The notes under the pieces were generated by a model. It made no database searches. It saw nothing but the letters and a program-made list of their open reading frames with translations, and was not told the DNA's origin. This document shows positions 17,032 to 26,141 of a stretch of 64,000 nucleotides of DNA, in pieces; the stretch's first letter is position 1; every line of letters begins with the position of its first letter. A program made the translations under genes and the position numbers. The stretch covers positions 1-64,000 of the forward strand of contig DESW01000014.1 of NCBI GenBank assembly GCA_002361425.1, given 5' to 3'. This DNA is from Candidatus Saccharibacteria bacterium UBA3304 (GTDB lineage Bacteria; Patescibacteriota; Saccharimonadia; Saccharimonadales; Saccharimonadaceae).

Positions 17032-18615
17032 ATGGATAAAAAGAAACTTCATTATGATGGCCCAGTAGTTCTCGTCGTCCTCGACGGCGTCGGTATTCGC
17101 GAGAACTCCAGTTTTAACGCGGTCAAAAAAGCACATCTTGAAAACTATAATCACTACATCGACGACTATCCTTGCGCAGCAATCAATGCTAGCGGTAAGT
17201 GGGTAGGCATTCCTGACGGCGATATGGGCAACAGTGAAGTTGGTCATAACGCGATGGGTGCCGGCGAGATCGTTCTTCAGCGCAGTGCTGCCGTTGAGCA
17301 GGCAATTATGGACGGTAAAGCCTTTACTGAGCCAGTTTGGCAGGACACCGTTAAGCGTGTTATCGATAATAATTCGACCCTACATTTCATGGGCATCTTC
17401 AGTGATGGTAACGTTCATTCCAATATTGCTCACCTCGAGAAAATGCTCGAGCAGGCCCATAAAGACGGCGTTAAGCGCGTACGCATTCATGCACTTATCG
17501 ATGGTCGTGACGTGCCGCCTCAGAGTGAGCCAAAATACATTCAGCGCATCGAAAAATTTGTCGTAAAACTCGGTAGCCCAGACTATAAAATCGCCAGTGG
17601 CGGCGGCCGCATGGTCATTACTTGCGATCGCTACAATAACGATTGGGGCATGGTTGAAAAAGGTTGGCATACGCACGTTCTCGGCGAAGGTCGTCAGTTT
17701 GCTAGCGCAACCGAAGCAGTTGAAACTTTTCGCAAGGAAGAGCCAGGCCTTCAGGATCAGTACATGCCTGCCTTCGTCGTCGCCGAAGATGGCAAGGCTA
17801 TCGGCACGATTAACGATGGCGATGCTGTTGTTTACATCGATTTCCGTGCTGACCGCGCTATCGAAATTGCCCGCGCCTTCACTTATGATGACTTCTCGTA
17901 TTTCGATCGCATTCGCCGCCCAGACGTTCGCTTTGTTGGTATGACCGAGTATGACGAGGATATTCACGTTCCGCAGTATACTCTCGTCCAGACGCCAGTC
18001 TTCAAGCATTCGCTTACTAAGCATCTCGCTGCGGCCGGTATCCGTCAGTATGCAATTTCCGAGACGGTTAAATTCGGTCACATTACTTACTACTTCAATG
18101 GCAACTCTTATGATGTCCCAGCCGGCGAGGTCGAGGAAGAGGTTCCTTCCTACAAGGAGCCGTTCAATACGCGCCCATGGATGAAGTCCGCTGAAATTAC
18201 CGATAAGCTTGTCGCTGCAATTGAGAGCGGCAATTATGACTTCCTTCGCGTGAACTATCCTGGTGGTGATATGGTCGGCCACTTTGGCGAACTCGAGCCA
18301 ACGATTATCGCAATGGAATCCATCGACGTCTGCCTCAAGCGTATCGTTGACGCCGTGAATAAACTTGGCGGTATTACGATTATTACTGCCGACCACGGTA
18401 ACGCCGAGGAGCTCATTGATGAGCAGGGTAATCCGAAGACTTCGCATACGACTAATAAGATTCCATTTGCGCTCGTTGATGACACGGACAACAAAGCGCT
18501 TTACAGGGTAAAGAAGGGTGAATTTGGTCTCGCTAACGTTGCTTCGACTGTCGCTGATTTGCTCGGTGTCGAGCCTGACGAAGCTTGGCTCCCATCGATT
18601 ATTGAGGTAAAATAA
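17032..18615 (+). CDS. gpmI: 2,3-bisphosphoglycerate-independent phosphoglycerate mutase
   Basis: Interconverts 3- and 2-phosphoglycerate in glycolysis using two metal ions. The start is set to the ATG at 17032 (MDKKKLHYDGPVVLVVLDG), because TATAAT (17020-17025) ends 6 bases upstream; the ATG at 17026 would add two residues. The catalytic serine is in GDMGNSEVGHNAMGAG. Other metal and substrate segments are DGRDVPP, CDRYNND, the arginine-rich FRADRAIE, and ADHGNAEE near the C-terminus. At 527 residues it is full length. A membrane protein gene follows after 4 bases. Confidence 0.96.
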   Translation: MDKKKLHYDGPVVLVVLDGVGIRENSSFNAVKKAHLENYNHYIDDYPCAAINASGKWVGIPDGDMGNSEVGHNAMGAGEIVLQRSAAVEQAIMDGKAFTEPVWQDTVKRVIDNNSTLHFMGIFSDGNVHSNIAHLEKMLEQAHKDGVKRVRIHALIDGRDVPPQSEPKYIQRIEKFVVKLGSPDYKIASGGGRMVITCDRYNNDWGMVEKGWHTHVLGEGRQFASATEAVETFRKEEPGLQDQYMPAFVVAEDGKAIGTINDGDAVVYIDFRADRAIEIARAFTYDDFSYFDRIRRPDVRFVGMTEYDEDIHVPQYTLVQTPVFKHSLTKHLAAAGIRQYAISETVKFGHITYYFNGNSYDVPAGEVEEEVPSYKEPFNTRPWMKSAEITDKLVAAIESGNYDFLRVNYPGGDMVGHFGELEPTIIAMESIDVCLKRIVDAVNKLGGITIITADHGNAEELIDEQGNPKTSHTTNKIPFALVDDTDNKALYRVKKGEFGLANVASTVADLLGVEPDEAWLPSIIEVK

Positions 18616-18619
18616 AACC

Positions 18620-19315
18620 ATGAACACTTTGGGTATGGTCATCGCTGCAAACGTATTCGCAACTATTGCGATTCTTTGCGGACTTAAGTTATTCGATCTC
18701 GGTAGTTCTCTTGCCGATCCGATTCGCAAATATGGTCCAATTCTTGGCACCGTTTTCGCTGTCGTCGCTATCTTTAACTTCCTACTCAAAGACACGCTTG
18801 ATTTAACTGACGGCAACTATACGCTCTGGATGGTTGTCGTTAGTATGATAGGTTTTGCTTTCTATGACTTCATGGTCAACTTCGCGAAGCGTGGCCTGCT
18901 AGAGCCAAAAAGTAAAGAATCTCGCAAACGTGGTCGCGTCTCAAAAATGTCAGTTACTGCAGTCGCTTTACTGGATATTCTTTCGGGTGCAATCTTCGGT
19001 GCCGCTGCCGGTATTAGCTTTACGCTCAACTTCGGTACTGGTATCGTCACGCTTTGTTCGCTCATTCTGCTTCAGATCGTTATGAAAGTTGCCGTTATTC
19101 GTCGTTATCAGGATGCGCGCTTCACGCGCAAAGAAAACATTACAGTACTCGTTTTATCGCTTGCGACTTCGCCAATTGTTGCATCGCTCGTCAATCTATG
19201 GGCGCGCGACCGCTACCGTCATGTTGGCATTTTTATGGCGCTTGCCATTGGCTATCTAGCCTACCTCGGTATCTATCAGGTGGTGCTTATTGTCAAAAAG
19301 CTCCAAAACAGATAA
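18620..19315 (+). CDS. Multi-pass membrane protein, unknown function
   Basis: A protein of 231 residues with about six hydrophobic segments (near residues 5-22, 40-58, 70-88, 112-152, 172-190 and 200-222) and a basic loop (KSKESRKRGRVSK) after the third. It starts 4 bases after gpmI stops, so it is co-transcribed with it. I recognise no signature; a transporter is possible but unsupported. Confidence 0.65.
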   Translation: MNTLGMVIAANVFATIAILCGLKLFDLGSSLADPIRKYGPILGTVFAVVAIFNFLLKDTLDLTDGNYTLWMVVVSMIGFAFYDFMVNFAKRGLLEPKSKESRKRGRVSKMSVTAVALLDILSGAIFGAAAGISFTLNFGTGIVTLCSLILLQIVMKVAVIRRYQDARFTRKENITVLVLSLATSPIVASLVNLWARDRYRHVGIFMALAIGYLAYLGIYQVVLIVKKLQNR

Positions 19316-19327
19316 AATAAGCTTATT

Positions 19328-20167
19328 ATGCAGATCAAAAAAGCTATTATTCCAGTTGCAGGCTGGGGCACTCGCCGCTTGCCTATCACTAAGGTAATTG
19401 AGAAGGCTATGCTTCCTATCGGCAACCGTCCGCTCGCGGATTATGTCGTTGAAGACTGCGCTAAGGCTGGTATCGAAGACGTCTATATCGTCATCGACGA
19501 AAAACCATTTTCTCAGATTAAAGCTTATTACGAAGAAAACGAAAAGTTGAATAATTATCTCGTCGCTCGCGGCAAGGCTGATAAGGTTTCCATTGCAAAC
19601 ACTCAGCGCCCAGGTATGACGATTCATTTTTATTGCCAGAAAGACGTTGACGCTCGTTACGGCTCTGCTTGCCCAGTCGCACAGGTTGTAGAAGAGTTCG
19701 GTATTGATGAGCCAACTGTTGTCCTTATGGGTGATGACTTCATTTATAATGCTGATGGTTCTTCTGACCTCGTTCGCCTCATGGGATGTATTAATGAGCC
19801 TACTGATTCTGCAATGCTTGCAACCGAAATCGATCCAAATGACGTCGAAAAATACGGCGTGCTCAAGGTTGATGACGGTATCTTGACCGGTATTTACGAA
19901 AAGCCAAAGAAAGAGGAAGCTCCGAGTAACCTCATTAACATTAGCAAATACATCATGTCGCCTGTGCTTTTGAAGCGCATCGTTGATTACTGTCATGAGC
20001 ACGATTTCGGCCCTGGCGATCAGGAGTATCTCATTACTGATCCAATCATCGACCACATCAAAGCTGGCGAAAAAATCTACGTCAAGCCAATTCGGGGTGA
20101 ATATCTTGATGGCGGTTCCGCAGAGGGCTGGCTCCACGCAAATAACGTAGTTTGCGGCGGTAAATAA
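19328..20167 (+). CDS. galU: UTP--glucose-1-phosphate uridylyltransferase
   Basis: Forms UDP-glucose from UTP and glucose-1-phosphate for cell-surface glycans. The 279 residues start with the nucleotide-binding motif AGWGTRRLPITKVIEKAMLP, followed by the usual lysines and aspartates (LMGDDFIYN), the RYG-like segment around KYGVLKVDDG, and the glucose-binding EYLDGGSAEGW. It is a complete bacterial GalU. TAAAAT ends 8 bases before the ATG, so it has its own near-leaderless promoter as well as possible readthrough from upstream. The next gene starts on its stop codon. Confidence 0.92.
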   Translation: MQIKKAIIPVAGWGTRRLPITKVIEKAMLPIGNRPLADYVVEDCAKAGIEDVYIVIDEKPFSQIKAYYEENEKLNNYLVARGKADKVSIANTQRPGMTIHFYCQKDVDARYGSACPVAQVVEEFGIDEPTVVLMGDDFIYNADGSSDLVRLMGCINEPTDSAMLATEIDPNDVEKYGVLKVDDGILTGIYEKPKKEEAPSNLINISKYIMSPVLLKRIVDYCHEHDFGPGDQEYLITDPIIDHIKAGEKIYVKPIRGEYLDGGSAEGWLHANNVVCGGK

Positions 20168-20385
20168 TGCAGATTTCTGTGCGCGTCAAACCTGGTGTAA
20201 AGGGTGCGACGCGCCTTGAAAAACAAGAAGACGGCAGTTATGTCGCCTTTTTGCATGCACGTGCGCACGACGGGGAAGCGAATAAAGCGCTCATCGAGCT
20301 AATCTCTGATGAATTTTCCGTACCAAAAACGAGCATCAATATTACTTCCGGTGCTCATTCGCGTGATAAGAAAATCTCTTTCTAA
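20167..20385 (+). CDS. DUF167 (YggU-type) protein
   Basis: A protein of 72 residues with the DUF167 pattern: VRVKPGVKGATRLE at the N-terminus, HARAHDGEANKALIELISD in the middle, and the ITSGAHSRDKKISF end. The family has a known fold but no agreed function. It is translationally coupled to galU (TAATG, one shared base) and abuts the convergent rarA stop with no intergenic base. Confidence 0.88.
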   Translation: MQISVRVKPGVKGATRLEKQEDGSYVAFLHARAHDGEANKALIELISDEFSVPKTSINITSGAHSRDKKISF

Positions 20386-21564
20386 TTATTTTAGGAATTT
20401 CTCGTCTTTAATTTCGTCTGGTAGATAATTTTTGTCGAGCTTGAAGCCGGCTTCCCATTTTTGCCCTTCGCCAAAACCGAGTTCTTTCATGAGCTTAGTT
20501 GGTGCATTGCGGAGCCAGATTGGCACCGGCAGTCCCATCGTGCGACGTGCCATGTCGGAAGCTGCGTACCAGGCGTCAGTAGTCTGGCGGGATTTCTTCG
20601 ACTTTGCGAGTGCGGTCGTGACGTGCGCAAGAATTAATCCGCTCTCTGGCATACCGATACGTTCAACTGCCATGAAGGCATTGAGTGCCAAGCCTAGTGC
20701 GCCATTGCCGGCTAGTCCGATATCTTCTGAAGCAAAAATCACCATGCGGCGCGCGACGAATTTTGGATCTTCGCCAGCATCGAGCATACGCGCAAGGTAA
20801 TAGAGCGCCGCATCGGCGTCGCCGCCACGCATCGACTTAATAAAAGCGGAGATGTTGTCATAATGCTTGTCGCCTTTTTTGTCGTAGCCAGGCACTTTAC
20901 GGCCGGCCGCTTCGAGCACTTCTTGTACGCCAACTTTCTGCGATAAACTGAGCGCTAATTCGAGGTCGCCGAGTGCTGAACGGGCATCGCCGCCGGATAA
21001 TTCAGCAAGATAATCAACTGCGGCTTTCGTAACACGTTTGGTTGCTTTCTCGGCCTTAATAGCGCGATTAAGTACGGCAATAATATCGTCTTTGCTCAGA
21101 TGCTTTACGACTACGACGCGACTGCGGCTGAGAAGCGGGGAAATCACTTCGAAGCTCGGATTCTCGGTCGTGGCGCCAATCAAGGTAATCAAACCAGATT
21201 CGACGTGTGGCAAAAAGGCATCCTGCTGCGCCTTATTGAAGCGGTGAATTTCGTCTACGAACAATACGGTGCGCTGTTTGAGGTTCCAGTTTTTCTTGGC
21301 CACTTCGACGACTTTTTCGACGTCTTTTTTGCCGCTTGTGACGGCAGAAATTTCGATAAAATCTGCTTTAAATTCCTTCGCGATGATACGCGCAAGCGTA
21401 GTCTTACCGGTACCAGGAGGGCCCCAGAAAATAATGTTCACTGGCTCCTGTTTGCGCACGATTTCGGTAAGGATTTTGCCCTCACCAATAATCTCATCCT
21501 GGCCAATCACCTCATCGAGGCTCTTTGGGCGCATGCGTTCAGCGAGCGGGACTCTATTGTCCAT
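20386..21564 (-). CDS. rarA: Replication-associated recombination protein (AAA+ ATPase)
   Basis: A clamp-loader-like AAA+ protein acting at stalled replication forks. The 392 residues carry Walker [15 protein letters not shown] near residues 50-60, Walker [19 protein letters not shown], sensor 1 [10 protein letters not shown], and the C-terminal MgsA/RarA tetramerisation region with [21 protein letters not shown] sequence and a [10 protein letters not shown] helix. It overlaps the end of the Nudix gene by 11 bases and belongs to a three-gene minus-strand operon starting at 23225. Confidence 0.93.
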   Translation of the reverse strand: MDNRVPLAERMRPKSLDEVIGQDEIIGEGKILTEIVRKQEPVNIIFWGPPGTGKTTLARIIAKEFKADFIEISAVTSGKKDVEKVVEVAKKNWNLKQRTVLFVDEIHRFNKAQQDAFLPHVESGLITLIGATTENPSFEVISPLLSRSRVVVVKHLSKDDIIAVLNRAIKAEKATKRVTKAAVDYLAELSGGDARSALGDLELALSLSQKVGVQEVLEAAGRKVPGYDKKGDKHYDNISAFIKSMRGGDADAALYYLARMLDAGEDPKFVARRMVIFASEDIGLAGNGALGLALNAFMAVERIGMPESGLILAHVTTALAKSKKSRQTTDAWYAASDMARRTMGLPVPIWLRNAPTKLMKELGFGEGQKWEAGFKLDKNYLPDEIKDEKFLK

Positions 21565-22552
21565 ATTTCTCCTTTAAAACTTTGCGAGCGGCGCGCAAAA
21601 TTGCTAGCTCACGAGCGGTGAAGAATTTTGCCTGATAAATCATATCGGTAGTATCAATCTTTTCGACCGCTGCGATTGCGGCGTCGATATTATCGAACCA
21701 TTCTAGCTCAAAGCCGTCCTCTTCTTCGTCGTCCATCAGATTATTGCCGACGAATTCTGTCGCACGTGCGAGGAAGGCGTAGGAAATATTAAACTGGCCA
21801 AACTTATGGCGCGTTTCGTGTGTATAGCCAAGCGTGCAAAGTGGCTCGATTTTCCAACCGGCCTCTTCGATAACCTCACGATGTAATGCCTCGGTGATTA
21901 ATTCACCTGGATCAATACCGCCGCCAGGTAGCTTGTAATAGCCACGATTCTTAGCATTAATTAGAGCAACGCGATAATCCTTGTCGACTAGCACAGCGCG
22001 TGAAGCAGTGCGCTCATCGAAAGTCGACTCGTCCTTGTCTTCTGGCAAGCCGAAATCGCTGTCGCGGAAATGCTCGATGCACTTGTCCGGTACGATATCT
22101 ACGCGGAAATCAGTGAAGGTATTATTCTCGTTGTAATCGAAGTAGGCATCAATCGTTTTACCGCGAAAAACGTCCGGCATCCAGTGCTCGTCGTCACCCC
22201 ACATTTTGTTGTATGGCAGGGAATTAATTTCGTACCAGCCCGGGATGAGCTCATCGGTCTCGACCGGCTCGCCGTCAAAATCCTCGCTCATGTAAACATG
22301 GGTAATGTCGGTTTCTGGCTCGCCTTTATAGTAGAGGTTGCGAAAGACAATCTGGCCAACCTTATGCGCGTCGCGGACCTTGATTCCAACCTCTTCCTCA
22401 GCCTCGCGAATTGCAGCAGCTTTTGGTGTTTCGCCTGGCTCAACTTTGCCGCCTGGCTCAGTTAATTTTCCGGCACCAAAACCGCGTTTCTTGATTCCTA
22501 GGCAGGTCTTATTGCCGCGTTTTAGAATCATCAAAGTTAGGTGTCGAATCAT
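21554..22552 (-). CDS. Double Nudix hydrolase (two complete Nudix domains)
   Basis: One 332-residue protein with two Nudix domains in tandem. Domain 1 (about residues 1-150) carries a full Nudix box (GGKVEPGETPKAAAIREAEE followed by EVGI) in a setting like the 8-oxo-dGTP/MTH1 group (ILKRGNKTCLGIKKRGFGAG). Domain 2 (about residues 180-325) carries another full box (GGGIDPGELITEALHREVIE followed by EAGW). Both catalytic glutamate sets are intact, so both halves should be active pyrophosphatases, perhaps on different nucleotides. It sits between an ATP-binding domain protein and rarA, overlapping the latter by 11 bases. Confidence 0.88.
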   Translation of the reverse strand: MIRHLTLMILKRGNKTCLGIKKRGFGAGKLTEPGGKVEPGETPKAAAIREAEEEVGIKVRDAHKVGQIVFRNLYYKGEPETDITHVYMSEDFDGEPVETDELIPGWYEINSLPYNKMWGDDEHWMPDVFRGKTIDAYFDYNENNTFTDFRVDIVPDKCIEHFRDSDFGLPEDKDESTFDERTASRAVLVDKDYRVALINAKNRGYYKLPGGGIDPGELITEALHREVIEEAGWKIEPLCTLGYTHETRHKFGQFNISYAFLARATEFVGNNLMDDEEEDGFELEWFDNIDAAIAAVEKIDTTDMIYQAKFFTARELAILRAARKVLKEKYGQ

Positions 22553-22559
22553 ACGCCTC

Positions 22560-23225
22560 CTATGCGCTTAATGGTCTTGTTCTTAAGATATATAATACTC
22601 CATTTACGAAGGCCCAGTCTAGGCTAACAGGGGCGCCGATTGCTTTTTCGGCCTTGCGCACGGCGTGCCACAGTTGCTGAACCTGATCGGCTTCCAATAT
22701 AAGCTCGTCTTCGTCGCTTTCAAGCGCCACGGTGCCGTCACGCTTGTCGACTAGAATCATTTCACTCTCATCTTCATTTCCGAGCACGCTGTTATTTGCC
22801 CACAAATCTGCCTCGATAACTATCTCGTCGCGCGCATCAGTATAGGGGTTCTGTGAATGAATCATACCACGTAGCTCGCCGTCGAGAAATTCCTGCACGA
22901 CGATTGCGCTTGGCGTCCAGCGGCGCTCGGCGTTTGCCTGCATGTACATAATTGTTTCAATCAATTTATCGCGCGATACTGGCGCAATTGTTTCGGTGGC
23001 GTCGCTAGAAACTGGGGAAGCGCGCAAAATCACTTTCTGGATTTCGAGTTTGTCGAATTCGCGCAAGATTTCGTTACTCAAACCATAGCCGACATGCTTA
23101 TCGATAGGCACGATAAAGCCACGTGCGGTACGTAGGCCGGCACGCTTAGTCTTAGCTAAGAGCGAACCTAACTGGCCGACAATTCGAATGTCGTCGCTAG
23201 CGTCTAAGGTTAGAGTATTACTCAT
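22560..23225 (-). CDS. Stand-alone PEP-synthase/PPDK-type ATP-binding domain protein
   Basis: A protein of 221 residues resembling a shrunken PPDK_N (pyruvate phosphate dikinase/PEP synthase ATP-grasp) domain: a first lysine/glycine segment (GQLGSLLAKTKRAGL with a GFIVP strand), VILRASPVSSDATE in place of VRSSA.xED, QEFLDGELRGMIHSQNPYT in place of the QxMxxxxxxGVxFTxNP element, and the closing DWAFVNGVLYILRTRPLSA. The phosphohistidine and PEP domains are absent. It may be a binding-only or non-canonical phosphotransfer protein. TATAAT lies 8 bases upstream of the ATG, within a divergent promoter region. Confidence 0.65.
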   Translation of the reverse strand: MSNTLTLDASDDIRIVGQLGSLLAKTKRAGLRTARGFIVPIDKHVGYGLSNEILREFDKLEIQKVILRASPVSSDATETIAPVSRDKLIETIMYMQANAERRWTPSAIVVQEFLDGELRGMIHSQNPYTDARDEIVIEADLWANNSVLGNEDESEMILVDKRDGTVALESDEDELILEADQVQQLWHAVRKAEKAIGAPVSLDWAFVNGVLYILRTRPLSA

Positions 23226-23248
23226 ATTTGTTAATTATATCATAAACA

Positions 23249-23336
23249 TTGACTTTTTGCACATTTTGTGCTATAATGAAGGCATACCATTAGGTTTGTC
23301 GCTTATAGACAAAAGTACATTGAAGGAGGTTGTATT
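23249..23336 (+). promoter_or_regulatory. Sigma-70 promoter and leader with hairpin
   Basis: TTGACT (23249-23254), a 17-base spacer and TATAAT (23272-23277). The leader carries the hairpin TTGTC/GACAA with loop GCTTATA and ends with AAGGAGG. It shares loop and flanks (CATTRRGTT) with the leader at 12751-12808 despite unrelated stem sequence. Confidence 0.75.
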
Positions 23337-23969
23337 ATGGGATACACCAACAAAGAGTTAACAGAGAAATGGCATGCAGAACGCGACCGCGCTAATCAGG
23401 AGCAGGCACGCGCAGCAGAGCTTCAGGGCAAGCTGGCAGCTGTTCAGGATCGCAACAGTGAGCTTGAGAAGCTCAATGGCGAACTCGAAGATAAGCTTAA
23501 GGCTTCTCAGGCCCGCATGGATGCACTCGAGGAACAGATTAAGTTTCATGAGGCTGCCACTAAGAGCGCAAACGAAGACGCTAATGAACAGCGTGCTAAG
23601 GTTGCTAAGCTTGAAGCGCAGCTCAAGGCTAAAAAAGAACGTCTGAGTCCTGGTGCTCAGGATCTGATTTCGCATACTAAGCACGATCCGGATGCAGATA
23701 TCATTTCTACGGACGCTATCATTCATGCTGCTGCATCAGTTGCTTCATCTAGCGAGAAGGACACCAGCTTCCTTAATGTCATTTTAGCGGCAAGCGCAAG
23801 CGATCCCGCAGTCGAAGAACGTAGCTATATCGAACTCACCGACGGTGATGACGAAGGCGACGACGAAGAAGACGATGATGATAACGAAGAGGAAGAGGAG
23901 CCAAATGAGTCTGGCGCTCCATATGGACGCTCGCCCGATGGCGAGTATCTTGATCCAGACGAGGCTTGA
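23337..23969 (+). CDS. Coiled-coil protein with acidic C-terminus
   Basis: A soluble protein of 210 residues. Residues about 5-105 form a long uninterrupted coiled coil (heptads of Leu/Ala with Glu/Lys/Arg/Gln). A short hydrophobic block follows (HAAASVASSSEKDTSFLNVI), then a strongly acidic tail of mostly Asp and Glu (about residues 165-190). There is no signal peptide. The layout fits a structural or tethering protein; no family is recognised. Strong promoter, AAGGAGG site and own terminator: a single-gene, probably well-expressed unit. Confidence 0.7.
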   Translation: MGYTNKELTEKWHAERDRANQEQARAAELQGKLAAVQDRNSELEKLNGELEDKLKASQARMDALEEQIKFHEAATKSANEDANEQRAKVAKLEAQLKAKKERLSPGAQDLISHTKHDPDADIISTDAIIHAAASVASSSEKDTSFLNVILAASASDPAVEERSYIELTDGDDEGDDEEDDDDNEEEEEPNESGAPYGRSPDGEYLDPDEA

Positions 23970-24011
23970 TTCTGACAAGAAGTAATTCTCAGTTTTAACT
24001 CACCGACAAAA

Positions 24012-24043
24012 AACCACCGCATCCGTGCGGTGGTTCCTTTTTT
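24012..24043. terminator. Bidirectional rho-independent terminator
   Basis: Stem AACCACCGCA/TGCGGTGGTT with a four-base loop. It has a T run on the plus side and, read in reverse, on the minus side, serving both the coiled-coil gene and the convergent slipin gene. Confidence 0.92.
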
Positions 24044-24046
24044 ATC

Positions 24047-24787
24047 TTAAGCCTTGAAGATGCTCTTGATGTCGTTTGGAAGCATGATTACGGTCTTCTG
24101 GCTTGGGTCGGAAGAAATCTTTTCAAGCGTCTGAAGAGTACGAATCTGAATACCGCCTGGAGTATGAGCGAGAAGCTGTGCAGCCTCGGCAACGGACTTA
24201 GCGGCAGATTTTTCACCTTCTGCGGCAATGATTGCGGCGCGGCGTTCGCGTTCAGCTTCTGCCTGCTTTGCCATTGCGCGTTTCATATCACCTGGGAGCT
24301 CGATGTTTTGGAGTTTAACGTTCTCAATATCGATACCCCACTTGTCAGTCTCCTTATCGACGATTTCCTTAATCTGAGCGGAAATTTCATCACGCTTAGA
24401 AAGAAGCTCATCAAGCTCGAAGTTACCGGTGATATCACGGAGAGCAGCCTGAGCAAAGTTTGTAGTTGCGTAGACATAGTTAGTAGTCTCAAGCAAAGCC
24501 TTTGCTGGATCGAGCACGCGGAAGTAAACGATTGCATCGACACCTACGGTGACGTTATCCTTAGTAATAACTTCCTGCTTTGGCACATCAATAGGTGTGG
24601 AACGAACGTCGACACGAGAGACGGTCTGCAAGTATGGAATGATGACGCGTAGACCTGGTTGCTTAATACCGCTATACTTGCCAAGCGTAAAGACAACACC
24701 GCGCTCAAACTGACGAATAACACGGCAGCCTGGCAAGATAACGAGCAAAATCACGAAGATAATTACTCCAATAATTAGTTCTGGCAT
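24047..24787 (-). CDS. Slipin (SPFH/band 7 membrane protein)
   Basis: A stomatin-like scaffold of the inner membrane. The 246 residues start with a membrane hairpin or helix (residues 2-22), followed directly by an SPFH domain (ERGVVFTLGKYSGIKQPGL, then RVDVRSTPIDVPKQEVITKD) and a C-terminal coiled coil (MKRAMAKQAEAERERRAAII) with a final ALxxL-like segment. SPFH proteins organise membrane domains and often partner an NfeD protease; none is adjacent. AGGAG precedes the ATG, and a TATAAT hexamer sits just after the upstream dsbA stop. Confidence 0.92.
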   Translation of the reverse strand: MPELIIGVIIFVILLVILPGCRVIRQFERGVVFTLGKYSGIKQPGLRVIIPYLQTVSRVDVRSTPIDVPKQEVITKDNVTVGVDAIVYFRVLDPAKALLETTNYVYATTNFAQAALRDITGNFELDELLSKRDEISAQIKEIVDKETDKWGIDIENVKLQNIELPGDMKRAMAKQAEAERERRAAIIAAEGEKSAAKSVAEAAQLLAHTPGGIQIRTLQTLEKISSDPSQKTVIMLPNDIKSIFKA

Positions 24788-24826
24788 ATTAAATACTCCT
24801 TTTGTTTTTTCTTAATTAATTATACC

Positions 24827-25546
24827 TTATTTCGAAGCAAGGCCAGCATCCATTAGGCGCTGAACTTCCTTGTAGTCATTATCGGTATTCCAGGTGCCCG
24901 CAAAGCCGTCTGCGGTGAATTTGTCGAAGAAGAAACGTGGCACGCCGCCATTGATTTTCTTCTGAGCTTCCTTCGTGTTTTTGTCGAGCTCAGCAACAGT
25001 CTCGTTATTTTTCATGCAGCTAACGAGCTTGTCGCGATCGATACTATCTAGCTCGTCGGCGATATTATAGAAGTAATCCATGCTGAGTGTAGGAATTTTC
25101 TCGCTATAGCGGTCTACACCGATGCCACGAGAGTGGTAATCTTTGTAGATCTTAGCGAGCAATGCGTAGTAGTATCCCCAGAAGTCACCCTGTTTTGCAG
25201 CGCAATATGCTGCTTCGCCAGCTGGGCGACTATTCGTCGAGTGGCCGTTTTCATAGTTTACGTCCGTGACGCGAATCTCGAATAAGATGTTATTTTCTTC
25301 AATGTAATGCTTGTCGAAGTGCTCCATATTGGCAGCAACCGCATCAGAGAACTTGTCACAGTATGGACAGAAGATATCGGTGTACATAATAAAGTGATGC
25401 GTTGCGGTCTCTTTATTGCCCTTAGTCATTTGTTCATTCCAGACGGTCATATCAATCGGTGTAGGATTAATCGAGTTAAAGATAACTAGTGCGCCCAAAA
25501 AACCGACGACTAAGACTAAGAGTCCGATTCTAATGGCTTTTTGCAT
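24827..25546 (-). CDS. Membrane-anchored DsbA-like thiol oxidoreductase
   Basis: A protein of 239 residues with an N-terminal membrane anchor (residues 5-25) and an extracytoplasmic thioredoxin fold of the DsbA/BdbD type. The redox centre is CPYC in YTDIFCPYCDKFSDAV. The helical insertion follows, and the cis-proline loop is present as GGVPRFFFDKF. It should introduce or move disulfides in exported proteins. It is the last gene of an operon with a superoxide reductase and a membrane protein, overlapping the latter by 17 bases. Confidence 0.88.
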   Translation of the reverse strand: MQKAIRIGLLVLVVGFLGALVIFNSINPTPIDMTVWNEQMTKGNKETATHHFIMYTDIFCPYCDKFSDAVAANMEHFDKHYIEENNILFEIRVTDVNYENGHSTNSRPAGEAAYCAAKQGDFWGYYYALLAKIYKDYHSRGIGVDRYSEKIPTLSMDYFYNIADELDSIDRDKLVSCMKNNETVAELDKNTKEAQKKINGGVPRFFFDKFTADGFAGTWNTDNDYKEVQRLMDAGLASK

Positions 25547-26141
25547 GTTCCTCCTTGTAGTTCTTGCTACTAATTATAATGAAGTTAATATAGCCTAAGC
25601 GAATAATCGAGTAGAGTAGAAGTATGAAGGCGAGAATGGTTAGAGCGTATCCGACCGTCTCGGATAATGCGACTGCACTTGCGCCGGCAATTGCGGATAG
25701 TAATGGCGTTAATAAGCCGATACCGCAGCTTGGGCAACCGAGCGCTAGAAAACCAAGCACTGCACCGATTCCGCCCGTACTGACACCGTTCAACGACTGC
25801 TCTTTTTCGCGGTTGCGTAGAGCGAAAACAATTTGCGTTACGACGATACCTTGCCATAGTGATAGAAAGATAATCGTAATGCCATAAAACGAAGTAAAGT
25901 TCTCTAGGATTGCCGGAAATATGCGCCCCAGTATTTCTAGCTTACGGTCGATGGCGAGGCCTGACCAGATTAGCTGCCAGTTGCTACTACCATCGCGGAA
26001 GAAGGTTAGGAAATATAGAAAAACCAAGAAACTCAGCAAGAAAACCGCTAGATATTTAGGTTTCTTAAGGATATAGCCCGTACTAACTAGCGCAAACTTA
26101 CTGCGATCCGAGATTGTTTCAATTATTTTTCGGATTGCCAT
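25530..26141 (-). CDS. Polytopic membrane protein with an intramembrane CxxC (GCPSCG)
   Basis: A protein of 203 residues with about five membrane segments. The fourth starts with FLALGCPSCGIGLLTPLL, so a CPSC pair lies at the membrane face next to two glycines. That pair, and its place between genes for superoxide reductase and DsbA, suggest that it transfers electrons or disulfides across the membrane, as VKOR, DsbB or CcdA do, although it matches none of these that I can see. Overlaps with both neighbours (19 and 17 bases) imply coupled translation. Confidence 0.7.
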   Translation of the reverse strand: MAIRKIIETISDRSKFALVSTGYILKKPKYLAVFLLSFLVFLYFLTFFRDGSSNWQLIWSGLAIDRKLEILGRIFPAILENFTSFYGITIIFLSLWQGIVVTQIVFALRNREKEQSLNGVSTGGIGAVLGFLALGCPSCGIGLLTPLLSAIAGASAVALSETVGYALTILAFILLLYSIIRLGYINFIIISSKNYKEEHAKSH

